Assembly: GCF_031585635.1 (NCBI RefSeq)
Contig: NZ_CP134197.1
Location: forward strand, 248,001-312,000
Length of the DNA: 64,000 nucleotides
Direction of reading: 5' to 3'
Origin: Paraburkholderia sp. FT54
Lineage (GTDB): Bacteria > Pseudomonadota > Gammaproteobacteria > Burkholderiales > Burkholderiaceae
The notes beneath the pieces were generated by a model. The model did not search any database. It was not told where the DNA came from and was given only the letters and a program-made list of their open reading frames with translations. Numbering within the stretch: position 1 is the first letter of the stretch; every line of letters starts with the position of its first letter. The position numbers and the translations under genes are program-made. Of the stretch, positions 54,375 through 63,097 are shown one piece after another.

Positions 54375-54392
54375 CATCTAATCGTCTAGATG
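54375..54392. promoter_or_regulatory. PhnF-type operator 4
   Basis: CATCTAATCGTCTAGATG, reverse complement CATCTAGACGATTAGATG, the closest match to operator 1. Between the phnJ stub and phnF, so it can control both directions. Confidence 0.72.
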
Positions 54393-54506
54393 TTTTGAGG
54401 TAAACGAATTGTGCTTGCAGCAACCGTGTTTTCATATTTCCATCACGGGTCGCGCACTACAATGCATGTCACGACGAATATTTGAACTGCCGGGAATGAC
54501 AGCACC

Positions 54507-55265
54507 ATGACATCGAACGATACCGCCGCGGCGGGCGCGCAACTCGAACGTGGCGCGGGGGTGGCCGTGTGGCGGCAGATCGAGCAGATCCTCGCGGCCG
54601 AGATAGCGGCCAGCGGTTTCGGCGAAGATGGGCGGCTGCCGAGTGAAGGCGAGCTGGCCAGGCGTTTCGACGTCAACCGCCATACTGTGCGACGCGCGAT
54701 GTCGGGGCTTGCCGCACACGGGCTGGTCAGCGTCGAGCAGGGGCGGGGCACCTTCGTGCAGCCCGGCGCGATCGACTATACGATTGGCCGCCGCACGCGT
54801 TTCACCGAGAATCTGCGTCAGCAGCATCACGCGGCGAGCGGCGCGATGCTGTCCGCGATGCGGGTCAAAGCTGAGCCGAACGTGGCGAAGGCGCTGGGTC
54901 TGCGTGCCGGCGCGCAGGTCTACCTTATCGAGTCGTTGCATGAATCCGATGGCGTGCCGCTCACCTTCGCGCGCAACTGGTACCCGGCTGCGCGTTTCGC
55001 GGACCTGCCGGAGGTGCTGGAGCGCACCGGCGGCATTACCAGGGCGCTGGCTGAGTTCGGTGTGGCCGACTATCTGCGCAAATGGAGCCGTATCGGCAGC
55101 GTGCTGCCTGAGCCGGAAGTGGCGCGACGGCTGAACATAAACCGGCAGCAGCCGGTGTTGTGGGTCGAGAACGTCGATGTCGATCTGCAGGGCACGCCGC
55201 TCAAATATGGCGTGACGCACTTCGCGGCCGATCGCGTGCAACTCATGGTGGAACACGACGTATGA
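54507..55265 (+). CDS. phnF: GntR/UTRA-family phosphonate regulator
   Basis: 252 residues. GntR winged helix (about 15-85: VWRQIEQILAAEI, LPSEGELARRFDVNRHTVRRAMSGLAAHG, GRGTFV), then a UTRA ligand domain (ALGLRAGAQVYLIESLHESDGVPLTFARNWYP... VEHDV). Divergent from the phn minus-strand genes, with operator 4 at 115 bp upstream. Presumed repressor of the four-operator regulon; the inducer is not known. Confidence 0.88.
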   Translation: MTSNDTAAAGAQLERGAGVAVWRQIEQILAAEIAASGFGEDGRLPSEGELARRFDVNRHTVRRAMSGLAAHGLVSVEQGRGTFVQPGAIDYTIGRRTRFTENLRQQHHAASGAMLSAMRVKAEPNVAKALGLRAGAQVYLIESLHESDGVPLTFARNWYPAARFADLPEVLERTGGITRALAEFGVADYLRKWSRIGSVLPEPEVARRLNINRQQPVLWVENVDVDLQGTPLKYGVTHFAADRVQLMVEHDV

Positions 55266-55272
55266 GTACGGC

Positions 55273-55909
55273 GGCTGTGGTGCAAATTACGGGAGCGAGC
55301 AAAAAACGGCGCATTCACCATTACATCATCGTGCTGAAAGGACTGCCTTCCAAACAGCAGGCGCAGTGGTATCTTTGAGGCGCAACCGTGTGAGGTTGAG
55401 CTGACCTTTGCGAATGCGGTGCATCAACTCGACGCCCGATATCGTAATGGCCGCATCCCTGAAGCGTTTGAAGCCGAGCATTGCGTTGACCCTGGACTTG
55501 ATGTTGCGATGATCCTGCTCGATCAAATTGTTCAAATACTTCGACGATCGCAATGTCGTGTCCGCAGGCAGAAACTGGTCCGCCTTCATTTCGCGCACCG
55601 CGCGGTGAGACGCACCGTAACCGTCCAGCGTGATTGTCTTTGGAGCGAGCCCTTGGCTCCTGATCGCTTTCGCGAAGAAAGCCTTGGCCGCAGCGACATC
55701 GCGCCTGGCGCTGAGCCGGAAGTCGACCGTCTTTCCTGCGCGGTCGACTGCACGGTAAAGATAGACCCATTTGCCACGGACTTTCACATACGTCTCATCG
55801 ACTCTCCATGAACGACCAGCAGATTTTGCAAACCGGTCCCAGCGCTTGAGGAACTCTGGCGCGCAGCGTTTGACCCAGCGCATGATCGTAGTGTGCGCGA
55901 GCGACTCTT
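55273..55909 (-). mobile_element. IS6-family element, copy 2, 5' truncated
   Basis: The right end, GGCTGTGGTGCAAA at 55273-55286, sits seven bases after the phnF stop. Transposase from the first catalytic Asp region (DETYVKV) through [10 protein letters not shown] and [11 protein letters not shown] to [10 protein letters not shown] is unbroken, unlike copy 1 (9847-10682), but the first ~45 residues and the left end are lost at 55909. The break point joins an HDAC-like remnant. Confidence 0.85.
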
Positions 55910-56075
55910 CCGTGCACGGATCGAGTCCGACATGTTGCCGGCGGTACGCCAGTTCAGCCCCCAACTTATCGTCATTTCGGCAGGCTTCGACGCGCATCGC
56001 CTGGACCCGCTCGCAAGCCTGAACCTCGAGGACAGCGATTTTCGTTGGATTACAGGAGTAGTGTCGAAGCGGGTC
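55910..56075 (+). pseudogene. HDAC-family deacetylase remnant
   Basis: Reads [44 protein letters not shown], a close match to the conserved SAGFDAH(R)xDPLAxLNL-x-x-x-DF segment of histone deacetylase/acetoin-utilisation proteins. About 60 residues survive; upstream was removed with the IS6 left end, downstream the frame decays. Confidence 0.75.
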
Positions 56076-56198
56076 ACAACAGTTACGCGAGGCCGAGGCG
56101 ACATCCGCGCCGCGAAACCGGGTTCAAGACCTTCGTTCGGGCCGCACCTGACTGCCGACGAGGTGCCTCGTCAAGTGCCCCGCGCGCAGCCCATCTGC

Positions 56199-57602
56199 CT
56201 AGTCGGAAAGCGGATCAGGGTGTTTGCTACTTTGGTGCAACAATCCAAGCATACGCTCCCTGCCCATTACACCTTCGGCCTCGACGATCTCGATCAGCGG
56301 TCTACCGGACTCGACGGCTTTTGCGACGAGTGCCGCAGTATGTTCATAGCCGATCTCTTCCTTTAACGCGGGCGCGATCGCGGTCGATCTGAGCAGGTTG
56401 CGTTCGCTCACGTCCGGATCGGCAATCATGGGTCGCACACAGTGCTCATCGAACATCGATACGCTTCGCCGGGCTGCACCCAGAGCTTTGAACAGGCACA
56501 CGGCGATGAGCGGCATATAGTTGTTCGTCTCCAGCTGCCCGTTGGCGGCAGCAAGCATGACACTCTGGTCCGCGCCGGCCACGAAGTACGCGATCTGCGT
56601 AAGGCCCATTGCGTGGACCGGATTCACCTTACCCGGCATCATTGAGGAGCCCGCCTGCTGTGGTGTCAGCCGAATTTCGCCGATACCGCCGCGCGGGCCA
56701 GAACTGAGCAGTACCAGATCGTTCGCCACCTTGGCGAGCGCAAGCATGGCTGTTTTCACGGTAGACGACAATGAGGCGAATTCGTCCATGTTCTGGACCG
56801 CGTCGAACAGATCCGGAGCAGGCGTCAGCGGCTGTCCCGCGAGTTCAGCCAAGGCCGTGGTCACGGTCTGTCGATAGCCGCGGTACGTTCCGAGCCCAGT
56901 GCCGACCGCCGTGGCGCCAAGCGCGATCGTACTTAACGCCGGAACGTGCGCATTGAGCGCCACGGCCATTCGTTGAGCGAGCGAGGCATAGCCGCCCACC
57001 GCCTGGCCGAGCCGCATCGGCAACGCGTCCTGCAGACAGGTCCGACCGATGCGCAAGATGCCGTCGAACTGGCGCGCCTTGTCACGCAGCGAAGCCGCCA
57101 GTTGACCGACGGCGGCGCTCAGCAGCCTGAGTTCCTCGAGCAGGGCCAGCTTGGCTGCGGTGAGCAGCACATCGCTGGTGGACTGTGCGTAGTTGACGTG
57201 ATCGAGGGGATGCAGCAGCGCGTATTCGCCAGGCCGATGCCCCATCAGTTGTAGCGCACGATTGGTCAGGACTTCATTGATGTTCATGTTGATCGACGTA
57301 CCGCACGAGCCTTCGAGCGGATCAACGATCAGCGCGGCGGCATGCTGTCCCTCCGCGAGTTCGACACACGCCGCAACGATGGCGTCGCGCTGCGCGCCGC
57401 TCAATTTGCCGTGCTGCGCGTTGACTCGCGCGATCACCATTTTCGTGCGGGCGAGCCATTTGACGAATGCGGGGTAATGCGCCAGCGTTTCGCCGCTGTA
57501 GGGAAAGTTGGCCTGTCCACGTAGTGAATGAATGCCGTACAGCGCATCCATCGGGAGTTTGCATTCGCCGAGCGCGTCGACTTCAATGCGTTGATGTTCC
57601 AT
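56199..57602 (-). CDS. aspA: Aspartate ammonia-lyase family enzyme
   Basis: 467 residues of the aspartase/fumarase superfamily. The C3 loop GSSMMPGKVNPV (about 315) holds the catalytic Ser; GSCGTSINMNINEVLTNRA and the TSDVLLTAA stretch are the other two conserved regions. Start ATG 57602 (MEHQRIEVDALGECKLP) follows AGGAG. The N terminus matches aspartase better than fumarase. It lies 28 bp after an MFS gene on the same strand and is divergent from a LysR gene. Substrate L-aspartate is likely but not certain. Confidence 0.85.
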   Translation of the reverse strand: MEHQRIEVDALGECKLPMDALYGIHSLRGQANFPYSGETLAHYPAFVKWLARTKMVIARVNAQHGKLSGAQRDAIVAACVELAEGQHAAALIVDPLEGSCGTSINMNINEVLTNRALQLMGHRPGEYALLHPLDHVNYAQSTSDVLLTAAKLALLEELRLLSAAVGQLAASLRDKARQFDGILRIGRTCLQDALPMRLGQAVGGYASLAQRMAVALNAHVPALSTIALGATAVGTGLGTYRGYRQTVTTALAELAGQPLTPAPDLFDAVQNMDEFASLSSTVKTAMLALAKVANDLVLLSSGPRGGIGEIRLTPQQAGSSMMPGKVNPVHAMGLTQIAYFVAGADQSVMLAAANGQLETNNYMPLIAVCLFKALGAARRSVSMFDEHCVRPMIADPDVSERNLLRSTAIAPALKEEIGYEHTAALVAKAVESGRPLIEIVEAEGVMGRERMLGLLHQSSKHPDPLSD

Positions 57603-57630
57603 TGTCTTGCGGCTCCTGGAAATTGCTGGG

Positions 57631-58983
57631 TCAACTCTCAAGCGATGCGTGACGTGTCTCCGGTGCCCAGATCGCGCAAATCACGCCCCCCACCGCCAGC
57701 ACGACGACACAAAGATAGACAGCGGCCTGGCCCCCGTAGATCGCAACGATGCTCGGAAACAGAAAGGTCGTCACTGCGGATCCGATTCGACTTGCGGCAA
57801 CGGCGAAACCCAGCGCAGTGGCGCGAAGCTCGGTCGTGAACAACTCCTGCGGGTAGAGAAAGCAGAGGTTGTTGGTGCCGCTTAGCACGAGTGCGAATAC
57901 CGCGAACAGCGCTACCACGGCCGTGCCCGGCAGGTGTGAGCCGAATGACAGACACGCAAGCACGATCGCGGACAGAAAGAATCCCCCTAGCAGGAACGCA
58001 CGCCGGCTGATCCGGTCTACAACGAGCGCGCCCGCGACGGTGCCGAGCAGCAGGAACACGTTATAAATCAAACCCGCGAGAAACTTGTCCTGGATGTGCA
58101 GTGAGGCGAACACCATCGGCGAGAACGTACCAAGCGAAAAGTACGGGATCACGAGACACATGTAGAAGAAGCAGGCAATGAAGAGCCGCGTGCGCCATTG
58201 GCCCGAGAACACTTTTGTGATCGCCGAGCCGGAGGAGCCCGCTTGCGCGGCCCCTGCGGGACGGTTCAACACGATATTGGGGCCGATGTTGTCGCGGATG
58301 ATCGCCATCGCTTCGGCGGTGCGACCTTTGCGTTGCAGCCACAGCGGGGATTCCGGTATGCGGACGCGAAACAGAAACACGACCGCTGCAGGCACCGCGC
58401 TCGAAAGCAGCATGACGCGCCAGATATCGGGACCATGGTCTTTGAGCAGGTAGCCGACCACATAGGCGCATGCGTATCCCAACGCCCAGGCGATGGCGAG
58501 CCAACTCAGCAGCCGTCCGCGCAGGCGCATTGGCGAGTATTCGACCACCAATGCCTTGCTGACCACATAGTCGAACCCTAGCGTTATGCCGAGCAGCAGG
58601 CGCAGGATCAAAAGCTGCGTCGGGCTGGTGACCCAGAACTGGGCGACGGAGATGACAGCAAAAAGCGCCATGTCGTAATTGAACAGCGCACGGCGTCCGA
58701 AACGATCGACGAACGAGCCCGCGAACAGGCTTCCTGCGAATAGGCCCGCCAGTGACGCCGCCCCGAGGATGCCGAGCCACACCGCGTTCAAATGCAGTTG
58801 TGGCGTAGCGATAGCAAGAGCAATGCCGATGATGCCAAGCACGAAACCGTCGCTGAATTGACCGCCTGTGCCGGCGAACGTCACGCGCAGGTGAAACGGC
58901 GTCAGTGGAGCGTTCTCGAACGCGACGGTCGTTGGGGGCGCGTCGGCCAGACTCTCGAAGCGCGTCCTTGTCGATATATTCAT
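57631..58983 (-). CDS. MFS transporter (sugar-porter/AAHS-like)
   Basis: 450 residues, about twelve membrane segments. SFVDRFGRRALF in the second loop and RIPESPLWLQRKGR before the middle loop are family motifs. ATG 58983 (MNISTRTRF). First gene of a two-gene operon with the aspartase-like gene; probably imports its substrate. The N terminus is duplicated as a fragment at 60145-60417. Confidence 0.88.
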   Translation of the reverse strand: MNISTRTRFESLADAPPTTVAFENAPLTPFHLRVTFAGTGGQFSDGFVLGIIGIALAIATPQLHLNAVWLGILGAASLAGLFAGSLFAGSFVDRFGRRALFNYDMALFAVISVAQFWVTSPTQLLILRLLLGITLGFDYVVSKALVVEYSPMRLRGRLLSWLAIAWALGYACAYVVGYLLKDHGPDIWRVMLLSSAVPAAVVFLFRVRIPESPLWLQRKGRTAEAMAIIRDNIGPNIVLNRPAGAAQAGSSGSAITKVFSGQWRTRLFIACFFYMCLVIPYFSLGTFSPMVFASLHIQDKFLAGLIYNVFLLLGTVAGALVVDRISRRAFLLGGFFLSAIVLACLSFGSHLPGTAVVALFAVFALVLSGTNNLCFLYPQELFTTELRATALGFAVAASRIGSAVTTFLFPSIVAIYGGQAAVYLCVVVLAVGGVICAIWAPETRHASLES

Positions 58984-59155
58984 GGTTATCGGTCTCCTTG
59001 CAATCGCATGTGTAAAATAATCTTCGCAATTCTAGGTTCGCGCGGACCGCGCGGCGCGCTCTAGCCGCCGAATAAGGAATTCTTATGCTCACGTTTCGAA
59101 ACGCCATTTTCTTGCGGTCCTCGTGCATGTCTCAAATGGGCGCCACTGCGGCGAG

Positions 59156-60136
59156 ATGCAAGTGAGCAGGCAGCCCGACCGCCCGGTCGATCTCTATCAG
59201 CTCGACGTGTTCCTGACGGTTGCATCGCTGGGCAGCATGTCCGCAGCGGCTGGGGCGCTGGGCATCAGCCAGTCCGCTGTTTCACAGACCACTGCGCAGC
59301 TTGAACAGTCGCTCGGGCTGGTGTTGATCGACCGCGCGCGTCGGCCGCTGTCGTTGACGCCAGCGGGACTCTATATCAGCCAGAATGCGGAGCCACTCCT
59401 CGCCCTTGCCCGGCAGATGAAGGCGCAAGCGACGGAAGTATCGAAGAGCGAGGGTTCGTATTTACGAATCGGCATGATCGATTCGGTGGCCAATACCATC
59501 GGGCCCACGCTTATCAGACAGTTGTTGGCCCGTACGAGCGCACTGTCGGTGCAGATCGGAATGGCCACAGTGCAGGAAGAAGCGTTGCTCGGACGCGAGC
59601 TCGATCTGATCATTTCCACGAATTCGTTCGTCGATCAACCTGCGTTTGAGCACCAACTGCTCTATGAGGAGAGCTTTGTCGCCATTGTCCGTCGCGATGC
59701 GAGCCGCAAAGACCCGCCGCCAACGCTGCAGGCGCTCGCGGCTGCGGTGCCGTTTATCCGCTTCAGCCGGACTTCCACGCTTGGGATCCGGATAGAACGA
59801 ATCCTGCGATATAACGGTATCGAAGCGCCGAGGAAGCTCGAGGTCGATCACGCAGATACCATGACCCTGCTGGTGGCACAGGGCTTGGGGTGGGCCATTA
59901 CAACGCCGACTTGTCTGCTCCAGACCGGTACGCGGTTCGTCGACGCAATCGATCTCATTCCTGTCGAAAGAGGCAATTCCACGCGCTCAATCTTCCTCGC
60001 AGGACGACGCGGGGAGTTTCTCACCCTGTCGAGGGACATCGCCATCGCAGTGCGGCAATCGCTACACGAGTTGCTGGATTCACATTCCTGGCTGCGGCCT
60101 TATGTGCCTTCGAGCGGGACCGAAGCTGACGAATAG
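59156..60136 (+). CDS. LysR-family regulator
   Basis: 326 residues from ATG 59156; GTG 59162 and 59123 are alternatives. Winged helix DLYQLDVFLTVASLGSMSAAAGALGISQSAVSQTTAQLEQSLG (about 13-55) and a periplasmic-binding-like effector domain (SYLRIGMIDSVANTIG...). Divergent from the MFS-aspartase operon, with 172 bp between, so it most likely controls that pair. Confidence 0.9.
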   Translation: MQVSRQPDRPVDLYQLDVFLTVASLGSMSAAAGALGISQSAVSQTTAQLEQSLGLVLIDRARRPLSLTPAGLYISQNAEPLLALARQMKAQATEVSKSEGSYLRIGMIDSVANTIGPTLIRQLLARTSALSVQIGMATVQEEALLGRELDLIISTNSFVDQPAFEHQLLYEESFVAIVRRDASRKDPPPTLQALAAAVPFIRFSRTSTLGIRIERILRYNGIEAPRKLEVDHADTMTLLVAQGLGWAITTPTCLLQTGTRFVDAIDLIPVERGNSTRSIFLAGRRGEFLTLSRDIAIAVRQSLHELLDSHSWLRPYVPSSGTEADE

Positions 60137-60144
60137 CGGCCCCC

Positions 60145-60417
60145 GTGAACAAACAGAAATTGTTGGAGGACGTTCCGCCTCGCGGCTTCCACTTGCGAGT
60201 GGCATTCAAGGGTACAGGCAGACAGTTCAGCCACGGTTTCGTGCTGGGAATCATCGGCATCGCCGTGAGGATGATAGAGGGCACACTTCATTTGAACGCG
60301 TTATGGATCGGTGCACGCGGTGCAGCGTGGCGCGAGAACGTCTCATGGTCGTGGTCAAGCAGACACTGGCGGTTCAAGTCCAATTGGCTGTTCCGGGTCG
60401 GCTTCTATGAGCAGTGA
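60145..60417 (+). pseudogene. MFS transporter, N-terminal fragment
   Basis: GTG start, 90 residues. RGFHLRVAFKGTGRQFSHGFVLGIIGIA and LHLNALWIGARGAA parallel the start of the transporter at 57631-58983 (PFHLRVTFAGTGGQFSDGFVLGIIGIA, LHLNAVWLGILGAA). It then loses similarity. A paralogue cut near residue 55. Confidence 0.75.
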
Positions 60418-60720
60418 GTTGTCAAGTGCTGGTCAGCTTTGTGCTGATGTTCAGATCATAAGGGGCTCCTCGAGTATGGGCTGGCACGATCCATATTCGT
60501 AATGTCGGGTTAGAGCCGTCTCCTGCGCACGTGAGATCCAACGTCTCACCAACTTCTATCCGCCGGTGTTGTACCGGCCACATCCCTTATGCGCGTTGCG
60601 CCGGACAGTGCGATCCGGGAGATGCGCCCCATCTAAGGATCAGTTGCGTTGAGCAACCCGCCGACCCTACGGGCACATCACACTCTAACCTTCAGAACGT
60701 CGAGCTATCTGGGCGTGGTT
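60418..60720. other. Intergenic region, no gene seen
   Basis: 303 bp between the MFS remnant and the IS110 transposase; may include the right flank of the IS. Confidence 0.35.
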
Positions 60721-61875
60721 TCATGCCGGCTTGAACTGGGCGCCGTCGGGAATGATTCCGTCTTTCAGGAAACGCCACAATGCAATCGCGAGGCGCCGGG
60801 CGACCGCAACGATCGCGATGCGACGCGCGCGGCGATTCGGGCCGGTGCCTCGCGTGCGCTCGTCGAACCACCGCGCCAGCGCACTGTCGGGCTGGTATCG
60901 CAGCCAGCACCAGGCCATCTCGACAAGCTGGCTTCGTACGCGTCGGTTTCCCTGTTTGCTGATGCCTTGATCGACACGGCTTTGACCGCTGTCGTATGGC
61001 TGCGGCACGAGTCCCACGCATGCACCAAGCTGGCGACGGTTGTTGAACTGGCGCCAAAACAGTTCAAGCACGAGGCGTGTTGCTCCAATGTTGCCGACAC
61101 CCTTGAGCCGACTGAGGTAAGTGATCCGCTCACGCACGGGGGCAGGCAGACGTTCCTGGAGCGTGCGCTCAATCGCAGCGAGTTGCTGTTCCGCGAGCTC
61201 GAGGCGCGCGCATTCGCGCACTAGCCGTTCGCGCAACTCGTCCGGCAGTGGTGTGCCGTCGTAACAGGCGAGCTCACCGCGTCTAAGTAGTCCGGCGAAC
61301 GAGCGGTGGTTGACGTTATCCCAGCAACCGAGCGTGACGAGCAGTTTGCGCATGCGGTTGGGGTGTTGCAGCACTTCTTTCTGCAACTGTCCGCGATCGC
61401 GAATCAGATGACGCGAGGCTTCATCCTGGACAGAGGGCACACGCACCACGCGCATGCGGTCGCGCTCGCCATGAAGCCATGCCCGCAGGTTGGTGACGAG
61501 TCTAATGACATCTAACCGGTCCGTCTTTGCGCGCCGTTTGTGGCGCTCCACAGGAATGCTCGCGGCATCGACCATATAACAATCGATGCCGCGAGAGCAC
61601 AGCGCGCGATGGATCCAGAATCCGTCCTGCCCGGCTTCATAGCTGACGACTACGCGTACCTGCGAGGGCAGCGACCACTTATGCTTTTGCTGCGCGATCA
61701 GATCGAGAACGGCCTGGAGTCGCACGTTTGGCTGCGGTGCGCTGACCGTGTGGACCGCCGGCTGCTCTCTAAGTCCGTCGTGAAGCGCGACCTTCCACTT
61801 GGCGGCGGACAGTTCGAGCGACACGGCGAGAATAGCTTCGCCAGCGTCGGATCCAGTAACGTGATTTTTGTCCAT
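60721..61875 (-). CDS. IS110-family DEDD transposase, intact
   Basis: 384 residues. RuvC-like motifs: LELSAAKWKVALHD, VVVSYEAGQDGFWIHRAL and KTDRLDVIRLV; C-terminal RLKGVGNIGATRLVLELFW and SRVDQGISKQGNRRVRSQL. ATG 61875 (MDKNHVTG) follows GGAGGG. No terminal inverted repeats were seen, usual for IS110 proper. A 3' remnant of a close relative lies at 44263-44619. Presumably active. Confidence 0.92.
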   Translation of the reverse strand: MDKNHVTGSDAGEAILAVSLELSAAKWKVALHDGLREQPAVHTVSAPQPNVRLQAVLDLIAQQKHKWSLPSQVRVVVSYEAGQDGFWIHRALCSRGIDCYMVDAASIPVERHKRRAKTDRLDVIRLVTNLRAWLHGERDRMRVVRVPSVQDEASRHLIRDRGQLQKEVLQHPNRMRKLLVTLGCWDNVNHRSFAGLLRRGELACYDGTPLPDELRERLVRECARLELAEQQLAAIERTLQERLPAPVRERITYLSRLKGVGNIGATRLVLELFWRQFNNRRQLGACVGLVPQPYDSGQSRVDQGISKQGNRRVRSQLVEMAWCWLRYQPDSALARWFDERTRGTGPNRRARRIAIVAVARRLAIALWRFLKDGIIPDGAQFKPA

Positions 61876-62369
61876 AATGCCCTCCATTGAGCAAGCCTTG
61901 ACCCGTCAATCTTACGACTCGGGCCTTGGCGACTCTCACGCTACATAGGATCTACGGAAGTTCGCCTACAGCGTGGGTAGACCACGCGTCATCGGACCAT
62001 GAATTTCCGGGATCGGCCAAAAGGAGACTTTGCTTCCATTGCGTCGCCAGACATTCAGTCGGCGGTTCCGCCCAGCAAGCGGTCATTCGACTGGCGGAGG
62101 CCAGCGTCGGGACGTCGGCCATAGCACCTTCACGTCTCACCATAAGTACGGCAGCTGTAGGTTGTCGATTTCGAGCCGGCCGTCATCGCAATAGCGTGTG
62201 ATCGCGTCCCATGCTTGCGTGGGTTCTCAGAAAAATCAGTCATTCCGGCAACTGCCTTTTCGTACGCGAAAGCACATAGCTTTTGACATAGCACCTGATC
62301 CGCACGGGCAGCCCCAGATACGCCAGCTTTTGAGCACCGTAATGACATTCGAGGAAATTAATTGAAAGG
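61876..62369. other. Intergenic region, no gene seen
   Basis: 494 bp; likely includes the 5' flank of the IS110 element. No credible gene on either strand. Confidence 0.35.
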
Positions 62370-62606
62370 CAAGAAAGGGTCCGAAAGTACGCGTTCGCTG
62401 AGTGCGTACGCAGAGTCGAGGCGGCCTCCGCGGAATTGCGCGCGGCACTGATGTCCGCCAACGCGACGATCGAAAGCGCACGGACCGATCACGCGGCCGC
62501 GGTGGCCGCCATTCACGCCCGTTACGAAAGGCTCTCGCGGCAACTGCTGCTGGAGACGGAACATCAGCGACACGCACTGGTTGCCGGAACGTCCGTCACC
62601 GTTTGA
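62370..62606 (+). pseudogene. KfrA-like coiled-coil DNA-binding protein remnant
   Basis: Frame reads RRVEAASAELRAALMSANATIESARTDHAAAVAAIHARYERLSRQLLLETEHQRHAL before a stop. The pattern resembles the coiled-coil part of KfrA-type plasmid DNA-binding proteins. No start codon or N-terminal domain precedes it. It hints at a plasmid or chromid origin of this end. Confidence 0.45.
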
Positions 62607-63097
62607 ACGGATCGCGCTGATCCACAGCGGGAAGCGCGACGCGCTGGGCCATAGTGGCCTGTATGACGAGGTCAAGGCCGTACTGCTCGCCGCCGAAGCA
62701 CGGGTCCCTCCCGGCGACGCGGCGACCCTGGGCTGCTTGGCGACTTTAGGCTTTTCCTGCTGACCGCCACAGTGGCAAGTATTGTAGGTGCGTTTCTCAT
62801 TCCCACGTTCCAGCGCTATTTCAGCCGCGCCGCCGAACACTTCCAGGCGAATCGCTCGATTCCCCGGCTTCTACTCCATATCTTCAGTCGCAGGGGCGTG
62901 AGCTACATCCGGATCGGAGCGCGCCTTCCTTCGCGTCACAACGTCAACCAACTGGCCGCGGGCGCTGGCGTTTCCTGGAGGGTCATCGGGCTCAACGTGT
63001 TCGCGATGGCGGTATGGAACCGACATCCGACTTTGCGCCCTGAATCGTTGGTAATCCGCAGGTTATTTGCCGACCACAGTAGTGAACGAAAATCCGC
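62607..63097. other. Gap before the pilus gene; one unexplained plus-strand frame
   Basis: A frame at 62772-63134 (121 codons) contains FSRRGVSYIRIGARLPSRH and WRVIGLNVFAMAVW, which look protein-like, but no start site or family could be established. Possibly a decayed membrane-protein gene. Confidence 0.3.

Noticed and set aside
9847..55909. Composite transposon between the two IS6 copies
   Set aside because: Copy 2 lacks its left end, no target duplications match, and 45 kb of unrelated modules lie between.
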